A stretch of 64,000 nucleotides of DNA from UBA6623 sp965226435 (GTDB lineage: Bacteria; Acidobacteriota; Terriglobia; Bryobacterales; UBA6623): positions 1,054,001-1,118,000 of the forward strand of contig CBDDCY010000013.1 in the NCBI GenBank assembly GCA_965226435.1. The letters run 5' to 3'. The notes under the pieces are model-generated. The model ran no database searches, had not been told where the DNA came from, and saw only the letters and a list, made by a program, of their open reading frames with translations. The position numbers and the translations under genes were made by a program. This document shows, piece after piece, positions 8,890 through 18,069 of the stretch (positions within the stretch are counted from its first letter, which is position 1; each line of letters opens with the position of its first letter).

Positions 8890-10971
8890 GTGAATCAAGA
8901 TTCGATTGAACAAATCAGCGTCAACACGATTCGAACCTTGTCGATGGACGCGGTTCAGCGGGCCGGCTCGGGACATCCCGGGACGGCGATGGCCATGGCT
9001 CCGGTGATGTACAGCCTCTGGCAGCGGCACTTGCGCTTCGACCCCGACGACCCGATTTGGCCCAATCGCGATCGCTTCGTGCTTTCGATCGGTCACGCCT
9101 CGATGCTGCTCTATTCCATGCTGCATCTCGCCGGCGTGCGCAGCGTGAACCCGAAGTACGAGACGTTGGGCGAATTATCCGTCTCGCTCGACGACATTCG
9201 CACCTTTCGGCAGTTGGGCAGCAAGTGTCCCGGGCATCCGGAATATCGCTGGACGTCGGGAGTCGAGACGACGACGGGTCCGCTCGGGCAGGGCGTGGCC
9301 ACCAGCGTCGGCATGGCGGCGGCGGCGAAATGGATGGCTGAGTATTTCAACCGCTCGCGGTATGAAATGTTCAACTACGACACCTACGCGCTGTGCGGGG
9401 ATGGTTGCATGATGGAGGGCGTCAGCCAGGAAGCGGCCTCGTTGGCCGGGCACCTCAAGCTGTCGAACCTTTGCTGGATTTACGACAACAATAAAATTTC
9501 GATCGAGGGGCACACCGACTGGGCCTACAGCGATGACGTGGCGACCCGCTTCATCGGTTACGGCTGGAACGTGACGCGGGTGGGCGACGCCAACGACCTG
9601 GACTCGCTCGACCGGGCCTTTAACACTTTCAAGAGCACGCGAGACCGGCCGACGTTGATCATTGTCGACAGCCACATCGCCTACGGATCGCCTCATAAGC
9701 AGGACACCAGCGCCGCCCACGGCGCGCCGCTCGGCGAGGACGAGACGCGGCTGACGAAGAAGAACTACGGTTGGCCCGAGGACGCCGCATTCTTGATTCC
9801 CGACGGCGTGGAAGAGCATTTTCGGCAGGGCATCCGGCGGCGCGGCCGCGGGTTGCGGCAGGCCTGGATGGTCAAGTTCGAGGAGTATCGCGGGGAATAC
9901 CCGGAGTTGGCCGACCATCTCTACAAGATGCAGCATCGGCAATTACCCGAGGGTTGGGATGACGGCTTGCCTGAGTTTGAGCCCGACCGGAAGGGTGTGT
10001 CGGGACGGGACGCCTCCGGCAAGACACTCAACGCCGTCGCCGAGAAACTGCCCTGGCTGCTGGGCGGCTCGGCCGACTTATCCCCCTCGACCAAGACGCG
10101 GCTGGAATTCGAGGAAGCCGGTGATTTCACCCCCCAGAACTTCCGAGGCCGCAACTTCCATTTCGGAGTGCGAGAACACGCCATGGCGTCGGTGCTCAAC
10201 GGCCTGTCGCTGTCGAAGGTTCGGCCCTTCGGGTCGGGCTTCATGATTTTCAGCGATTACGCGCGGCCGGCGATTCGGCTCAGCGCGCTCATGGAACTAC
10301 CGGTGGTCCATATCTTCACTCACGATTCGATTGGCGTCGGCGAGGACGGGCCGACCCATCAGCCGGTGGAACAATTGGCTTCGTTGCGGGCTATTCCGGG
10401 GCTGATTACTTTGCGGCCCGCCGACGCCAACGAAGTCGTGGAAGCCTGGCGGGTGATCGCCGAGCTACGCCACGAACCGGTGGCCTTGGTGCTCTCTCGC
10501 CAAAATCTTCCCACTCTCGACCGCGCACGTTACGGTTCGGCGGCGGGCCTGGCGCGGGGCGCCTATGTGCTGGTCGACGCCGAGAACGCACGGCCGGATG
10601 TCGTACTGATGGCGAGCGGCAGTGAGGTAAGCTTGTGCTTAGAAGCTCATGAACAACTCCAGCACGAGGGAATCGCCGCCCGTGTCGTCAGCATGCCTTC
10701 TTGGGAGCTTTTCGAGCAACAGCCCGAGGCCTACCGCCACAGCGTGATTCCCCCGTCGGTCAAGGCCCGCGTTTCAGTCGAACAGGCCTCGACGCTGGGC
10801 TGGGAACGCTATGTCGGGATCGAAGGCACCGCCATCGGGATGACGACGTTCGGCGCTTCCGCGCCGCTGAAGGAACTGCAACAGCGATTCGGCTTTACGC
10901 CCGACAACGTCGTCGACGCGGCCAAGCAGCAACACCGGCGGGTGAGCGCCGGGGAAGCCGTCTTAGTGTAG
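8890..10971 (+). CDS. tkt: Transketolase, full length
   Basis: A thiamine-diphosphate enzyme that moves two-carbon ketol units in the non-oxidative pentose phosphate pathway. All three domains are present in 693 residues: the N-terminal ThDP domain (GSGHPGTAMAMAP, CGDGCMMEGVSQEA), the pyrimidine-binding domain (FGVREHAMASVLNG) and the C-terminal domain. The second of two adjacent GTG codons is chosen as start because GGAGG lies five bases before it. It is the first gene of a sugar-phosphate module: the Tal-Pgi fusion follows 55 bp downstream and FBPase after that. A second, split transketolase occurs at 56.1-57.9 kb and is probably specialised. Confidence 0.96.
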   Translation: MNQDSIEQISVNTIRTLSMDAVQRAGSGHPGTAMAMAPVMYSLWQRHLRFDPDDPIWPNRDRFVLSIGHASMLLYSMLHLAGVRSVNPKYETLGELSVSLDDIRTFRQLGSKCPGHPEYRWTSGVETTTGPLGQGVATSVGMAAAAKWMAEYFNRSRYEMFNYDTYALCGDGCMMEGVSQEAASLAGHLKLSNLCWIYDNNKISIEGHTDWAYSDDVATRFIGYGWNVTRVGDANDLDSLDRAFNTFKSTRDRPTLIIVDSHIAYGSPHKQDTSAAHGAPLGEDETRLTKKNYGWPEDAAFLIPDGVEEHFRQGIRRRGRGLRQAWMVKFEEYRGEYPELADHLYKMQHRQLPEGWDDGLPEFEPDRKGVSGRDASGKTLNAVAEKLPWLLGGSADLSPSTKTRLEFEEAGDFTPQNFRGRNFHFGVREHAMASVLNGLSLSKVRPFGSGFMIFSDYARPAIRLSALMELPVVHIFTHDSIGVGEDGPTHQPVEQLASLRAIPGLITLRPADANEVVEAWRVIAELRHEPVALVLSRQNLPTLDRARYGSAAGLARGAYVLVDAENARPDVVLMASGSEVSLCLEAHEQLQHEGIAARVVSMPSWELFEQQPEAYRHSVIPPSVKARVSVEQASTLGWERYVGIEGTAIGMTTFGASAPLKELQQRFGFTPDNVVDAAKQQHRRVSAGEAVLV

Positions 10972-11026
10972 CCGTGCTTGGGTCTCGAAGCGGGCTTCCG
11001 GCGCGCCGAGAGCGCGGGGAACCATC

Positions 11027-13879
11027 ATGAATCCACTTCAACAACTTTCCGAGCGAAACCAATCAGTCTGGCTCGACTTCATCCGCCGTGACTTGATCGA
11101 GGGCGGGGGTCTGAAACGCATGGTCGACGAGGACGCGCTCGGAGGCGTCACGTCGAATCCCGCGATTTTCGAGAAAGCGATCGCCGGGAGCGCCGACTAT
11201 CAAGCGCTGCTCGACGAGCTTTCCTCCGCGGGCGACCACGACCCGATGGGGCTGTACGAAAAGGTTGCCATCCGCGACATCCAAGACGCCGCCGACGTGC
11301 TGCGGCCCGTCTACGAGCGGACCGACGGCCGGGATGGTTTCGTCAGCTTGGAAGTCTCTCCCTTCCTGGCCCACGACACGGCCGGGACGCTCGAACAGGC
11401 CCGCCGGCTGTGGGCGGAAGTCTCGCGGCCCAACTTGATGGTCAAGGTTCCGGCCACCCCCGAGGGCATCCCGGCGATCGAAAAATTAGTCAGCGAGGGC
11501 ATCAACGTCAACGTCACGCTGCTGTTCGCGCAACAAGTGTACGAGCAAGTCGCCCAAGCCTACCTGAGCGGTCTGGAGAAGCGCGCCGCCGCGGGCGAGC
11601 CAATCAACAAGATTGCCGGAGTCGCCAGCTTCTTTATCAGCCGCATTGACTCCGCCATTGACGAAGAAATCGCCGCAAAGCTTGCCGGCGCCGATGCGGC
11701 GGCCGCCGACCGCCTGCGCGGGCTGTCGGGCAAGGTCGCTATCGCCAACGCCAAGCTGACCTACGAGGTCTACAAGGGACTTTTCTCGGGCGATCGCTGG
11801 AGCGCGTTCGAGGCCAAGGGCGCACAGCCGCAGCGCGTTCTGTGGGCCAGCACGAGTACGAAGAATCCGGCCTTCAGCGACGTCCTCTATGTCGAGCAAC
11901 TGATCGGGCCCGACACGGTCAACACCATTCCCCCGGCTACGATGGACGCCTTTCGCGACCATGGCCGGGTTCGCGACAGTCTGGAAGAGAACGTCGATAA
12001 CGCCCGCCAAACGATGCAATCGCTGGCCGACGCCGGTATCTCAATGGACGCCGTCACCGGCACGCTGTTGACCCAGGGCGTGCGGTTGTTCGCCGAGGCG
12101 TTCGACAAGTTGCTGAACGCCGTTGACGGGCGTTGCCGCGCCCTCGCCGGAGCGGAGTACAATCCTCAAAGCTATACCCTGCCCGCCGCGGCCAAAGCCA
12201 AGATGGAGGACGCTCTCGACGATTGGCTGGTTAACGGAAAGATCCGCCGGCTGTGGGCGAACGACCCCTCGCTGTGGAGCGGTGCCGACGAAAATCAATG
12301 GCTCGGCTGGCTCCACATTACCGAGGAACAGATCGCGCATCGGCACCATTTGACCAATCTTGCCGACGATGTTCGCTCCGCCGGTTTCACCGACGCCATG
12401 GTGCTCGGCATGGGCGGGTCGAGTCTTTGTCCGGAGGTTTTTTCGCTCACCTTCGGCCCCCAGGCCGGCTTTCCCCGACTGCATGTTCTTGATTCGACCG
12501 ACCCGGCCCAGGTCAAGACCTTGGAAGAGAAAGTCGATCTCGCCAAGACGATCTTCATCGTCGCCAGCAAGTCGGGCAGCACGCTCGAGCCGAACATCTT
12601 CCAACAATATTTCCTTGGCCGAGTTCAGGAGATTGTCGGCGCCGAGCAGGCTCCGAAGCATTTCATCGCCGTCACCGATCCAGGCTCGCAGCTCGAAAAG
12701 ACGGCCCGCGAACTGGGTTTCCGGCATATCTTCCACGGTGTCAAGTCGATTGGCGGCCGCTATTCGGCGTTGTCGGATTTCGGCATGGTCCCGGCGGCGG
12801 TGATGGGCGTCGACACGTCGCGCTTTCTTGACCACAGCGACCGCATGGCCGCGGCCTGCTCGCCGTGTTCCTCGGCGCCGGAGAACCCCGGCGTCGTGCT
12901 CGGCACTTTGCTCGGCACGCTGGCGCTCGAGGGCCGCGACAAAGTCACGATCCTCGCCTCCGCGGGCGTTCATGATCTCGGAGCTTGGCTTGAGCAGTTG
13001 CTGGCCGAATCGACCGGTAAGCAAGGCAAGGGGTTGATCCCGATGGACCGCGAGCCCGTAGGCCCTCCGGAGGTCTACGGCAACGACCGTGTTTTCGTTC
13101 ATCTACGGCTCGCCTCGGACCCGGATGAGGAACAAACCCAAGCCCTCGAAAAATTGGAAGCCGCCGGGCACCCCGTCCTCCGCATCGAGATCCGCGACGT
13201 TCATGATCTCGGGCAGGAGTGGTTCCGTTGGGAAATCGCCACCGCCGTCGTCGGCTCCATTCTCGGAATTAACCCCTTCGATCAGCCCGACGTCGAGGCC
13301 GCTAAGATCGCGACGCGTAAGTTGACCGACGAGGTCGAGCAAAGCGGGGTGTTGCCGGCCGAAACGCCGTTCTTTGAAGCTGACGGCGTGAAGCTTTTCA
13401 GCGACGAAAACAATGCCCAAGCGTTATCGAAAGCCGCCGGCGAAAACCCTTCGCTTGTCGACTATTTGCGGGCTCATCTCCAGCGCGTCGGCGCGGGCGA
13501 TTACGTTGCGCTGTTGGCCTATGTCGAGATGAATGAAGCGAACGAGAAATCGCTTCAGGCAACTCGTGTCTCGATCCGAGACGCCACCCGTGCCGCGACC
13601 TGCTTGGGCTTTGGTCCGCGATTTTTGCACTCCACCGGACAGGCTTATAAGGGCGGACCCGACAGCGGCGTGTTTCTCCAGATCACCTGCGACGATGCCG
13701 CCGATTTGCCGATCCCGGGGCGCAGCTATACCTTCGGCGTCGTCAAGGCCGCGCAGGCGCGCGGGGACTTCGAAGTCTTGGCCGAACGCGGCCGGCGCGC
13801 TCTACGCCTGCATCTGAGGAGCGACGTCGAGGCCGGGTTGAAGAAAGTTCAAGCGGCCGTAACCGAGGCACTGAAGTAA
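11027..13879 (+). CDS. tal-pgi: Bifunctional transaldolase / glucose-6-phosphate isomerase
   Basis: A 950-residue fusion. Residues 1-370 are a transaldolase (GVTSNPAIFEKAI, and VKVPATPEG with the catalytic Lys), which exchanges three-carbon units between sedoheptulose 7-phosphate and glyceraldehyde 3-phosphate. From about residue 400 to the end it is a phosphoglucose isomerase (LGMGGSSLCPEVF, VASKSGSTLEPNIF), converting glucose 6-phosphate and fructose 6-phosphate. Such fusions are known in acidobacteria, planctomycetes and some acetic acid bacteria. The enzyme links the pentose phosphate pathway directly to upper glycolysis. It lies between transketolase (55 bp upstream) and FBPase (32 bp downstream), consistent with one transcript. 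Confidence 0.95.
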   Translation: MNPLQQLSERNQSVWLDFIRRDLIEGGGLKRMVDEDALGGVTSNPAIFEKAIAGSADYQALLDELSSAGDHDPMGLYEKVAIRDIQDAADVLRPVYERTDGRDGFVSLEVSPFLAHDTAGTLEQARRLWAEVSRPNLMVKVPATPEGIPAIEKLVSEGINVNVTLLFAQQVYEQVAQAYLSGLEKRAAAGEPINKIAGVASFFISRIDSAIDEEIAAKLAGADAAAADRLRGLSGKVAIANAKLTYEVYKGLFSGDRWSAFEAKGAQPQRVLWASTSTKNPAFSDVLYVEQLIGPDTVNTIPPATMDAFRDHGRVRDSLEENVDNARQTMQSLADAGISMDAVTGTLLTQGVRLFAEAFDKLLNAVDGRCRALAGAEYNPQSYTLPAAAKAKMEDALDDWLVNGKIRRLWANDPSLWSGADENQWLGWLHITEEQIAHRHHLTNLADDVRSAGFTDAMVLGMGGSSLCPEVFSLTFGPQAGFPRLHVLDSTDPAQVKTLEEKVDLAKTIFIVASKSGSTLEPNIFQQYFLGRVQEIVGAEQAPKHFIAVTDPGSQLEKTARELGFRHIFHGVKSIGGRYSALSDFGMVPAAVMGVDTSRFLDHSDRMAAACSPCSSAPENPGVVLGTLLGTLALEGRDKVTILASAGVHDLGAWLEQLLAESTGKQGKGLIPMDREPVGPPEVYGNDRVFVHLRLASDPDEEQTQALEKLEAAGHPVLRIEIRDVHDLGQEWFRWEIATAVVGSILGINPFDQPDVEAAKIATRKLTDEVEQSGVLPAETPFFEADGVKLFSDENNAQALSKAAGENPSLVDYLRAHLQRVGAGDYVALLAYVEMNEANEKSLQATRVSIRDATRAATCLGFGPRFLHSTGQAYKGGPDSGVFLQITCDDAADLPIPGRSYTFGVVKAAQARGDFEVLAERGRRALRLHLRSDVEAGLKKVQAAVTEALK

Positions 13880-13911
13880 GAGAGCGGTGAACCTCGGGGA
13901 CGACGACCGGC

Positions 13912-14901
13912 ATGAAACTCGCAACCGATTCCACCTTTGCCGCGAGACTTCGCGAAGTCTCCGACCATGAGCCGATCGAGGAAGGTCTGCTCGCGGTTCT
14001 CGATCAGCTCGCGTCGGCCGGCAAGCGGATCTCACGAGAAGTCGCGCGCGCTGCTCTTACCGGCGGCCTGGGAGCCTCGGGGAATGAAAACCCCACCGGC
14101 GACTCACAAAAGAAACTCGATGTCGTCGCCGACGAGATTTGTTTCGACGCTCTGGCGGAAAGCGGCTCGGTCGCCGCCATTGTCGGGGAAGAACGCGACG
14201 AACCGGCTTCGCTGCCGAATTCGGATGCCGCCGCCTACGTCGTCTATGTTGATCCGCTCGACGGCTCGTCGAATACCGACATCAACGGCTCGCTGGGGAC
14301 GATTTTTGGGATCTATCGACGTCGCGATTCCCCGAGCGACAGTAACGAGTTCCTCCGGCGGGGCAGCGATCAGGTCGCCGCCGGGTATATCTTTTACGGG
14401 ACGAGCACGATGTTCGTCTACACGGCGGGTCGAGGCGTCGAGGGATTCACGCTGGATCGTGATTCCGATGAATTTGTTTTGTCCCACCCCGATATCCGAT
14501 GCCCTCGGCAAGGCAAAACCTATAGCGCCAATCTATCGCGCTATTCGGAATGGGAGCAAGGGATTCGCCGCCTCAGCGACGCCCTCAACGCCGCCGACCC
14601 GACTCATCATCGATCCTACTCGCTGCGTTACACCGGCGCTTTGGTGGCCGATTTCCATCGCTGCTTGCTGGAAGGCGGTTTCTACTTCTACCCGGCCGAC
14701 AGAAGTTACCCAAACGGTAAGCTGCGCCTGCTCTATGAGTGTGCTCCGCTCGCTTTGGTCATTGAGCAAGCCGGCGGCGCGGCCGGGACCGGAAACAGCC
14801 GCGTGCTCGACATCGAAGCCGACTCGATACACCAGCAGTCACCGCTCGTTATCGGCAGCGCCGAAGACGTCGCCCGCTACGAAGAGCAAATCGACAAGTA
14901 G
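13912..14901 (+). CDS. fbp: Fructose-1,6-bisphosphatase, class I
   Basis: A 329-residue Mg-dependent phosphatase that hydrolyses fructose 1,6-bisphosphate to fructose 6-phosphate in gluconeogenesis. The metal site is formed by GEERDEP and by the family signature DPLDGSSN, followed by NGSLGTIFGIYR; the C-terminal substrate region includes GKLRLLYECAPLALV. The length fits class I enzymes. The start is an ATG 32 bp after the Tal-Pgi stop. Its place in the module suggests gluconeogenic flux feeding fructose 6-phosphate to transketolase. No phosphoribulokinase or RuBisCO is nearby, so a Calvin cycle is not supported. Confidence 0.95.
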   Translation: MKLATDSTFAARLREVSDHEPIEEGLLAVLDQLASAGKRISREVARAALTGGLGASGNENPTGDSQKKLDVVADEICFDALAESGSVAAIVGEERDEPASLPNSDAAAYVVYVDPLDGSSNTDINGSLGTIFGIYRRRDSPSDSNEFLRRGSDQVAAGYIFYGTSTMFVYTAGRGVEGFTLDRDSDEFVLSHPDIRCPRQGKTYSANLSRYSEWEQGIRRLSDALNAADPTHHRSYSLRYTGALVADFHRCLLEGGFYFYPADRSYPNGKLRLLYECAPLALVIEQAGGAAGTGNSRVLDIEADSIHQQSPLVIGSAEDVARYEEQIDK

Positions 14902-14918
14902 ATCCGCCCACGTCCCGG

Positions 14919-15737
14919 CTAGAAGAAAGGCGTGGCCATCATCGATTCGTAAGCCCGATAGAAAGAGTAGGCGACGACCACGAGCGCCGTCCCCGCCGCC
15001 GTTTTCCATATCGACTCGACCGGATGCGCGTAGCGCGGCGTGCCGGCGAAATAAGCGATCACGAAGCCCGCGGCCATGCCGCCCAGATGCGCGGCGTTGT
15101 CGATGTGGAATCCCGGCATGAGTCCGATCAGGACGATGATCACCGCCCAGCGGATGTAAAAAGAGCGATAGGTGGACATCCCTTCGCGGTAGCCGTGCGC
15201 AATCATCGCGCCGATCAGCCCGCAAGCAGCGGCTGATGCGCCCACCGAAATGGAGTGGGGAGACCAGAACAGGCTCGCTACAAATCCGAAGAAACTCGAG
15301 ACGAAGTAGATCACGAGAAAGCGCGAGGTGCCGTAGACTTCCTCGGCGTGCCGGCCCAAATCAAACAGAACCCAGGAATTCATCGCGATGTGAAACACGC
15401 CGGCGTGCAGGAAACCGGCTGTAACAAGCCTCCACCACTCGCCATGCGCGATGAAGAAGGCGTCCTTGGCGCCGAACAGCCGCAGGATACGACCGTCGAC
15501 ACCCATGAGGAAGCCGCCGCCTTCCGAGCCCTTCATCGTCATCAGCATGGTGGCGATAAACAGCCCGGAATTCACCAGGAGAATGACCATGGTCGTGAAA
15601 TTCTCCTGGGGGATCAGTTTGCTGATCGGCCCCGGTTCGCGCCGCGGCTTGCCGAGCTCGATGCCGCAATACCCGCAGACGCCGAGCTTCGGGTCGAGCA
15701 AGGCCCTGCAATTGGGACACATTCTTACATTCGCCAT
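14919..15737 (-). CDS. Rhomboid-family intramembrane serine protease with N-terminal zinc ribbon
   Basis: A 272-residue membrane protein. The N-terminus carries two cysteine pairs (CPNC, CGYC, residues 7-24) that look like a zinc ribbon. After about residue 45 there are six or more hydrophobic helices typical of rhomboids. The catalytic serine is in SVGASAAACG and the catalytic histidine in HIDNAAHLGG. The third helix motif HAGVFHIAMNSW is conserved. Rhomboids cut substrate helices inside the membrane; the substrate here is unknown. The gene is convergent with fbp, 17 bp away, and not part of that operon. Confidence 0.9.
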   Translation of the reverse strand: MANVRMCPNCRALLDPKLGVCGYCGIELGKPRREPGPISKLIPQENFTTMVILLVNSGLFIATMLMTMKGSEGGGFLMGVDGRILRLFGAKDAFFIAHGEWWRLVTAGFLHAGVFHIAMNSWVLFDLGRHAEEVYGTSRFLVIYFVSSFFGFVASLFWSPHSISVGASAAACGLIGAMIAHGYREGMSTYRSFYIRWAVIIVLIGLMPGFHIDNAAHLGGMAAGFVIAYFAGTPRYAHPVESIWKTAAGTALVVVAYSFYRAYESMMATPFF

Positions 15738-15883
15738 GAGGTGCGCCGAGTTCCTTCATCTTCCCGGCTACGGGCCGGTCTTGGCAACTTGATCGCCGTT
15801 CGGCCACGCCGGGCGGTGGGAGAAAAAACGTTGGTACGTACGCTTTACGCTCCACCAACCCGCGCTTCGACTCGGTCTCCCGG

Positions 15884-16312
15884 CTATTGGAAAGGATGCC
15901 GCCGGCGCAAACCCGGGAAGCGCGCATAGTCTCGATCCGCTGTGATCCACTCGCTTCCGGACTCGATTGCCAACGACGCAAAATACGCGTCCGGAATCAG
16001 GTTTCCTTTTGCTTTGGCGGTCCGGCTGAGTTTTGTGAAAATATCCCAGTGGCGCGGCCCTGGGGAAACCGTCACGTAATTGGGCAGGGAGCGGATATGC
16101 GCGACAAACTCAAGGGCCGTCTCCAGCGGTGTCGGTGGGTCGAAGATCCGAGGATGCGTGACTATTCGCAAAAAACCCGACAGAACCAAGTCGGAGATTC
16201 CGATCGCCTCGTCCGAGGCAATCCGTGCCTCCCACCAACGAGAAAAAGCGAGATGATCCGGCGCATCTTCCCGGTGGACATAAACAAGGACGTTCACATC
16301 CGGAAGGATCAC
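15884..16312 (-). CDS. vapC: VapC-like PIN-domain toxin ribonuclease
   Basis: A 142-residue PIN domain. The acidic residues that bind Mg/Mn are visible as D5 (LPDVNVLVYVHRED), the central Asp/Glu region SDLVLSGFLRI, IPDAYFASLA and the C-terminal ITADRDYARFPGL. VapC toxins cut tRNA or rRNA and are held inactive by VapB. The start is a GTG overlapping the antitoxin stop codon (GTGA), which gives translational coupling. The 146 bp after the gene to the rhomboid start hold no gene that I can see. Confidence 0.92.
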   Translation of the reverse strand: MILPDVNVLVYVHREDAPDHLAFSRWWEARIASDEAIGISDLVLSGFLRIVTHPRIFDPPTPLETALEFVAHIRSLPNYVTVSPGPRHWDIFTKLSRTAKAKGNLIPDAYFASLAIESGSEWITADRDYARFPGLRRRHPFQ

Positions 16313-16551
16313 GCATTTCCTTCCATTCGATCCAACAACCCCGCCGAATCGTCAAGGTCGACTCCCGGCAACAGGCCGTTGCCGCGGAATGTCGTGAACT
16401 TGACGGGGCGTCGGCGGCTGCTCATTTTTCGCCTTGCGAGCGACTGCCGCAGAGCATCTTCCACGATGGCGGTCAAAGTGCGTCCGCTCTCGATCGCCGC
16501 CCGCTTTGCCTCTCGCATGAGAGCGTCGTCCAGCTGCAAAGTAGTCCTCAT
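16309..16551 (-). CDS. vapB: VapB-like antitoxin, ribbon-helix-helix type
   Basis: An 80-residue antitoxin. The N-terminus MRTTLQLDDALMREAKRAA is a ribbon-helix-helix DNA-binding fold, and the C-terminal tail with FTTFRGNGLLPGVDLDD is the type that inserts into the PIN toxin groove. Antitoxins of this kind also repress their own operon. The ATG at 16551 is chosen because the ATG at 16563 lies inside the probable -10 box and adds only four residues. It overlaps vapC by four bases. The sequence just upstream is AT-rich compared with its surroundings. Confidence 0.9.
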   Translation of the reverse strand: MRTTLQLDDALMREAKRAAIESGRTLTAIVEDALRQSLARRKMSSRRRPVKFTTFRGNGLLPGVDLDDSAGLLDRMEGNA

Positions 16552-16558
16552 ACATAAA

Positions 16559-16587
16559 AGCATATCATCTAATCATAAATCTGCCAA
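16559..16587 (-). promoter_or_regulatory. Probable sigma70-type promoter of vapBC
   Basis: On the minus strand TTGGCA (16587-16582) and TATGCT (16564-16559) are separated by exactly 17 bases, a near-consensus -35/-10 pair in an AT-rich spot. A start about seven bases after the -10 box falls at or next to the A of the vapB ATG (16551), so the transcript may be leaderless. VapB would be expected to bind around here. Confidence 0.6.
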
Positions 16588-16623
16588 GAGGGGTCGAGTA
16601 AGGTCGTGACGGCTCGGTAAGCA

Positions 16624-17502
16624 TCAACCGCCACTCTCCACTCCAAACGGCCGCTTCTCCCGCCGTCCCACCCCGGCGCTCAATCTCCCCACTCCGTCAA
16701 TCCACGCTTCCACTTGGTCGCCCGGCTGAATTCGCGCTCCCTTCGGACAACCCGTCGAAAGAATATCCCCGGGCTCAAAGGTCATCACTTCGGTATGAAA
16801 GGCGACCAGCGGAAACGGTCGGTGACGCATGTTCCCGGCGAAATCTCGCGAAAAATCCGCTCCGTTGTGGCGCGTTACGACTTCGAGGGCGTCGACGTCT
16901 TCAATCTCGTCAATCGTCGTGATCACCGGCCCGAAGCTGAAAAACGTATCAAAGCTCTTCGAGCGCTGTAGATAGCGCGGGTTACGCGCCAGCACGTCGA
17001 GCGCCGTCATATCGAGCGTCGTCGTGTAGCCGAAAAGCACGTCGGGAACCGCTTCTAATGGGACGTCGCGGCATCTTTTGCCGAAGACCAACCCCAGTTC
17101 TCCCTCGGCATCGACTTCTTTCGTCATCTCGACCGGCGGCAGCTCGATCGTCCCACCCGGCTCAAACAGCGCCGATGTGGGTTTCATGAAGCTGCCCGGC
17201 TCCTCGGGCTGTACCGCGTTGATGTCCTCGGCGTGCGAGCGGTAATTGAGCCCAATACACCAAATCTTCGGTGGATCGGGATAGGGTAACCGCAACCGAA
17301 CCTCCGAGACCGGCAGCTCGGCCGCCGCATCCCGCGCGCCGGCCCGCAGTTCCTCCAGGCAATCCGCGGCAATCAGCAGGCGCAGTTGCTCGGGAATCTT
17401 CGTTCCCGCGCGAGCATTGACCTCTTCGACGGGAAGGATCTTGTCTCCCGCGATAATTCCGGCCCGCGAGCGACCATCCTGTTCAAAAGTGCAAAGTTTC
17501 AT
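16624..17502 (-). CDS. Fumarylacetoacetate hydrolase family protein
   Basis: A 292-residue member of the FAH superfamily, which hydrolyses or decarboxylates 2-oxo acids and acylpyruvates in aromatic-compound breakdown. The core shows IGLNYRSHAED, then the metal-binding acidic cluster VDAEGELGLVFGK, then FGYTTTLDMTALD and LSTGCPKGARIQPGD. The N-terminal 70 residues are the usual small cap domain. The ATG at 17502 (MKLCTFEQDG) is the typical start of this family and is preferred over the upstream one at 17526. The substrate cannot be assigned, and no degradation pathway surrounds it. Confidence 0.88.
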   Translation of the reverse strand: MKLCTFEQDGRSRAGIIAGDKILPVEEVNARAGTKIPEQLRLLIAADCLEELRAGARDAAAELPVSEVRLRLPYPDPPKIWCIGLNYRSHAEDINAVQPEEPGSFMKPTSALFEPGGTIELPPVEMTKEVDAEGELGLVFGKRCRDVPLEAVPDVLFGYTTTLDMTALDVLARNPRYLQRSKSFDTFFSFGPVITTIDEIEDVDALEVVTRHNGADFSRDFAGNMRHRPFPLVAFHTEVMTFEPGDILSTGCPKGARIQPGDQVEAWIDGVGRLSAGVGRREKRPFGVESGG

Positions 17503-17676
17503 GGCGAATACGAAGTCCTCAATCATCTCGGCGTCAAACGCACCAACGCCGACCGGCTTTTCATTCTAGGCGAGAACCGCCACCCGCTAGGCGGGAACCG
17601 GCGCTCGGACCGGGCGGAGGTTTCAGGCCGCCGATCCCTTCCCCTGCTCCGCCCGGCTCGTTTATCATGGGCAATC

Positions 17677-18069
17677 ATGGTCAAACCCGGCATCACCCTC
17701 GAACAAAAGCGGATCGTCCTCCAAGAAGACGCCATCACCTTCCTCGGCGTCGACGTCCAACCCTCGCTCGCCACGCCGTCCATGATCCGCTGGATGGAAT
17801 TCGCCGCCAGGGATGCCGTACTGCCGCACCTTGACGCGGGGCATGACACTGTCGGTACGGTCGTCCACGTCTCGCATCTCGCTCCGACACCGCTGGGCGA
17901 AACCGTGACTTATCGAGCTACCGTCACGGCCGTCGACGATCGCAAACTGACGTTTACCGTGGAAGCCGAGGACTCCCGCCAAGTCGTCGGTAAGGGAACC
18001 CACGAGCGTTTCATCATCGACATCGAGCGCTTCGCCGCTCGTCTCCGAAAACAATTCGGCCAAAGCTGA
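17677..18069 (+). CDS. FlK-like hotdog thioesterase
   Basis: A 130-residue single hotdog-fold protein similar to fluoroacetyl-CoA thioesterase FlK and to unknown acyl-CoA thioesterases. The three catalytic positions of the FlK group seem to be present: Thr in LATPSMIRWME, Glu in that same helix, and His in VVHVSHLAPTPLG. The probable job is hydrolysis of a small acyl-CoA. The start is the ATG at 17677, since the frame upstream is only the shadow of the divergent FAH gene. The 175 bp between the two starts would hold both promoters. Confidence 0.75.
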   Translation: MVKPGITLEQKRIVLQEDAITFLGVDVQPSLATPSMIRWMEFAARDAVLPHLDAGHDTVGTVVHVSHLAPTPLGETVTYRATVTAVDDRKLTFTVEAEDSRQVVGKGTHERFIIDIERFAARLRKQFGQS

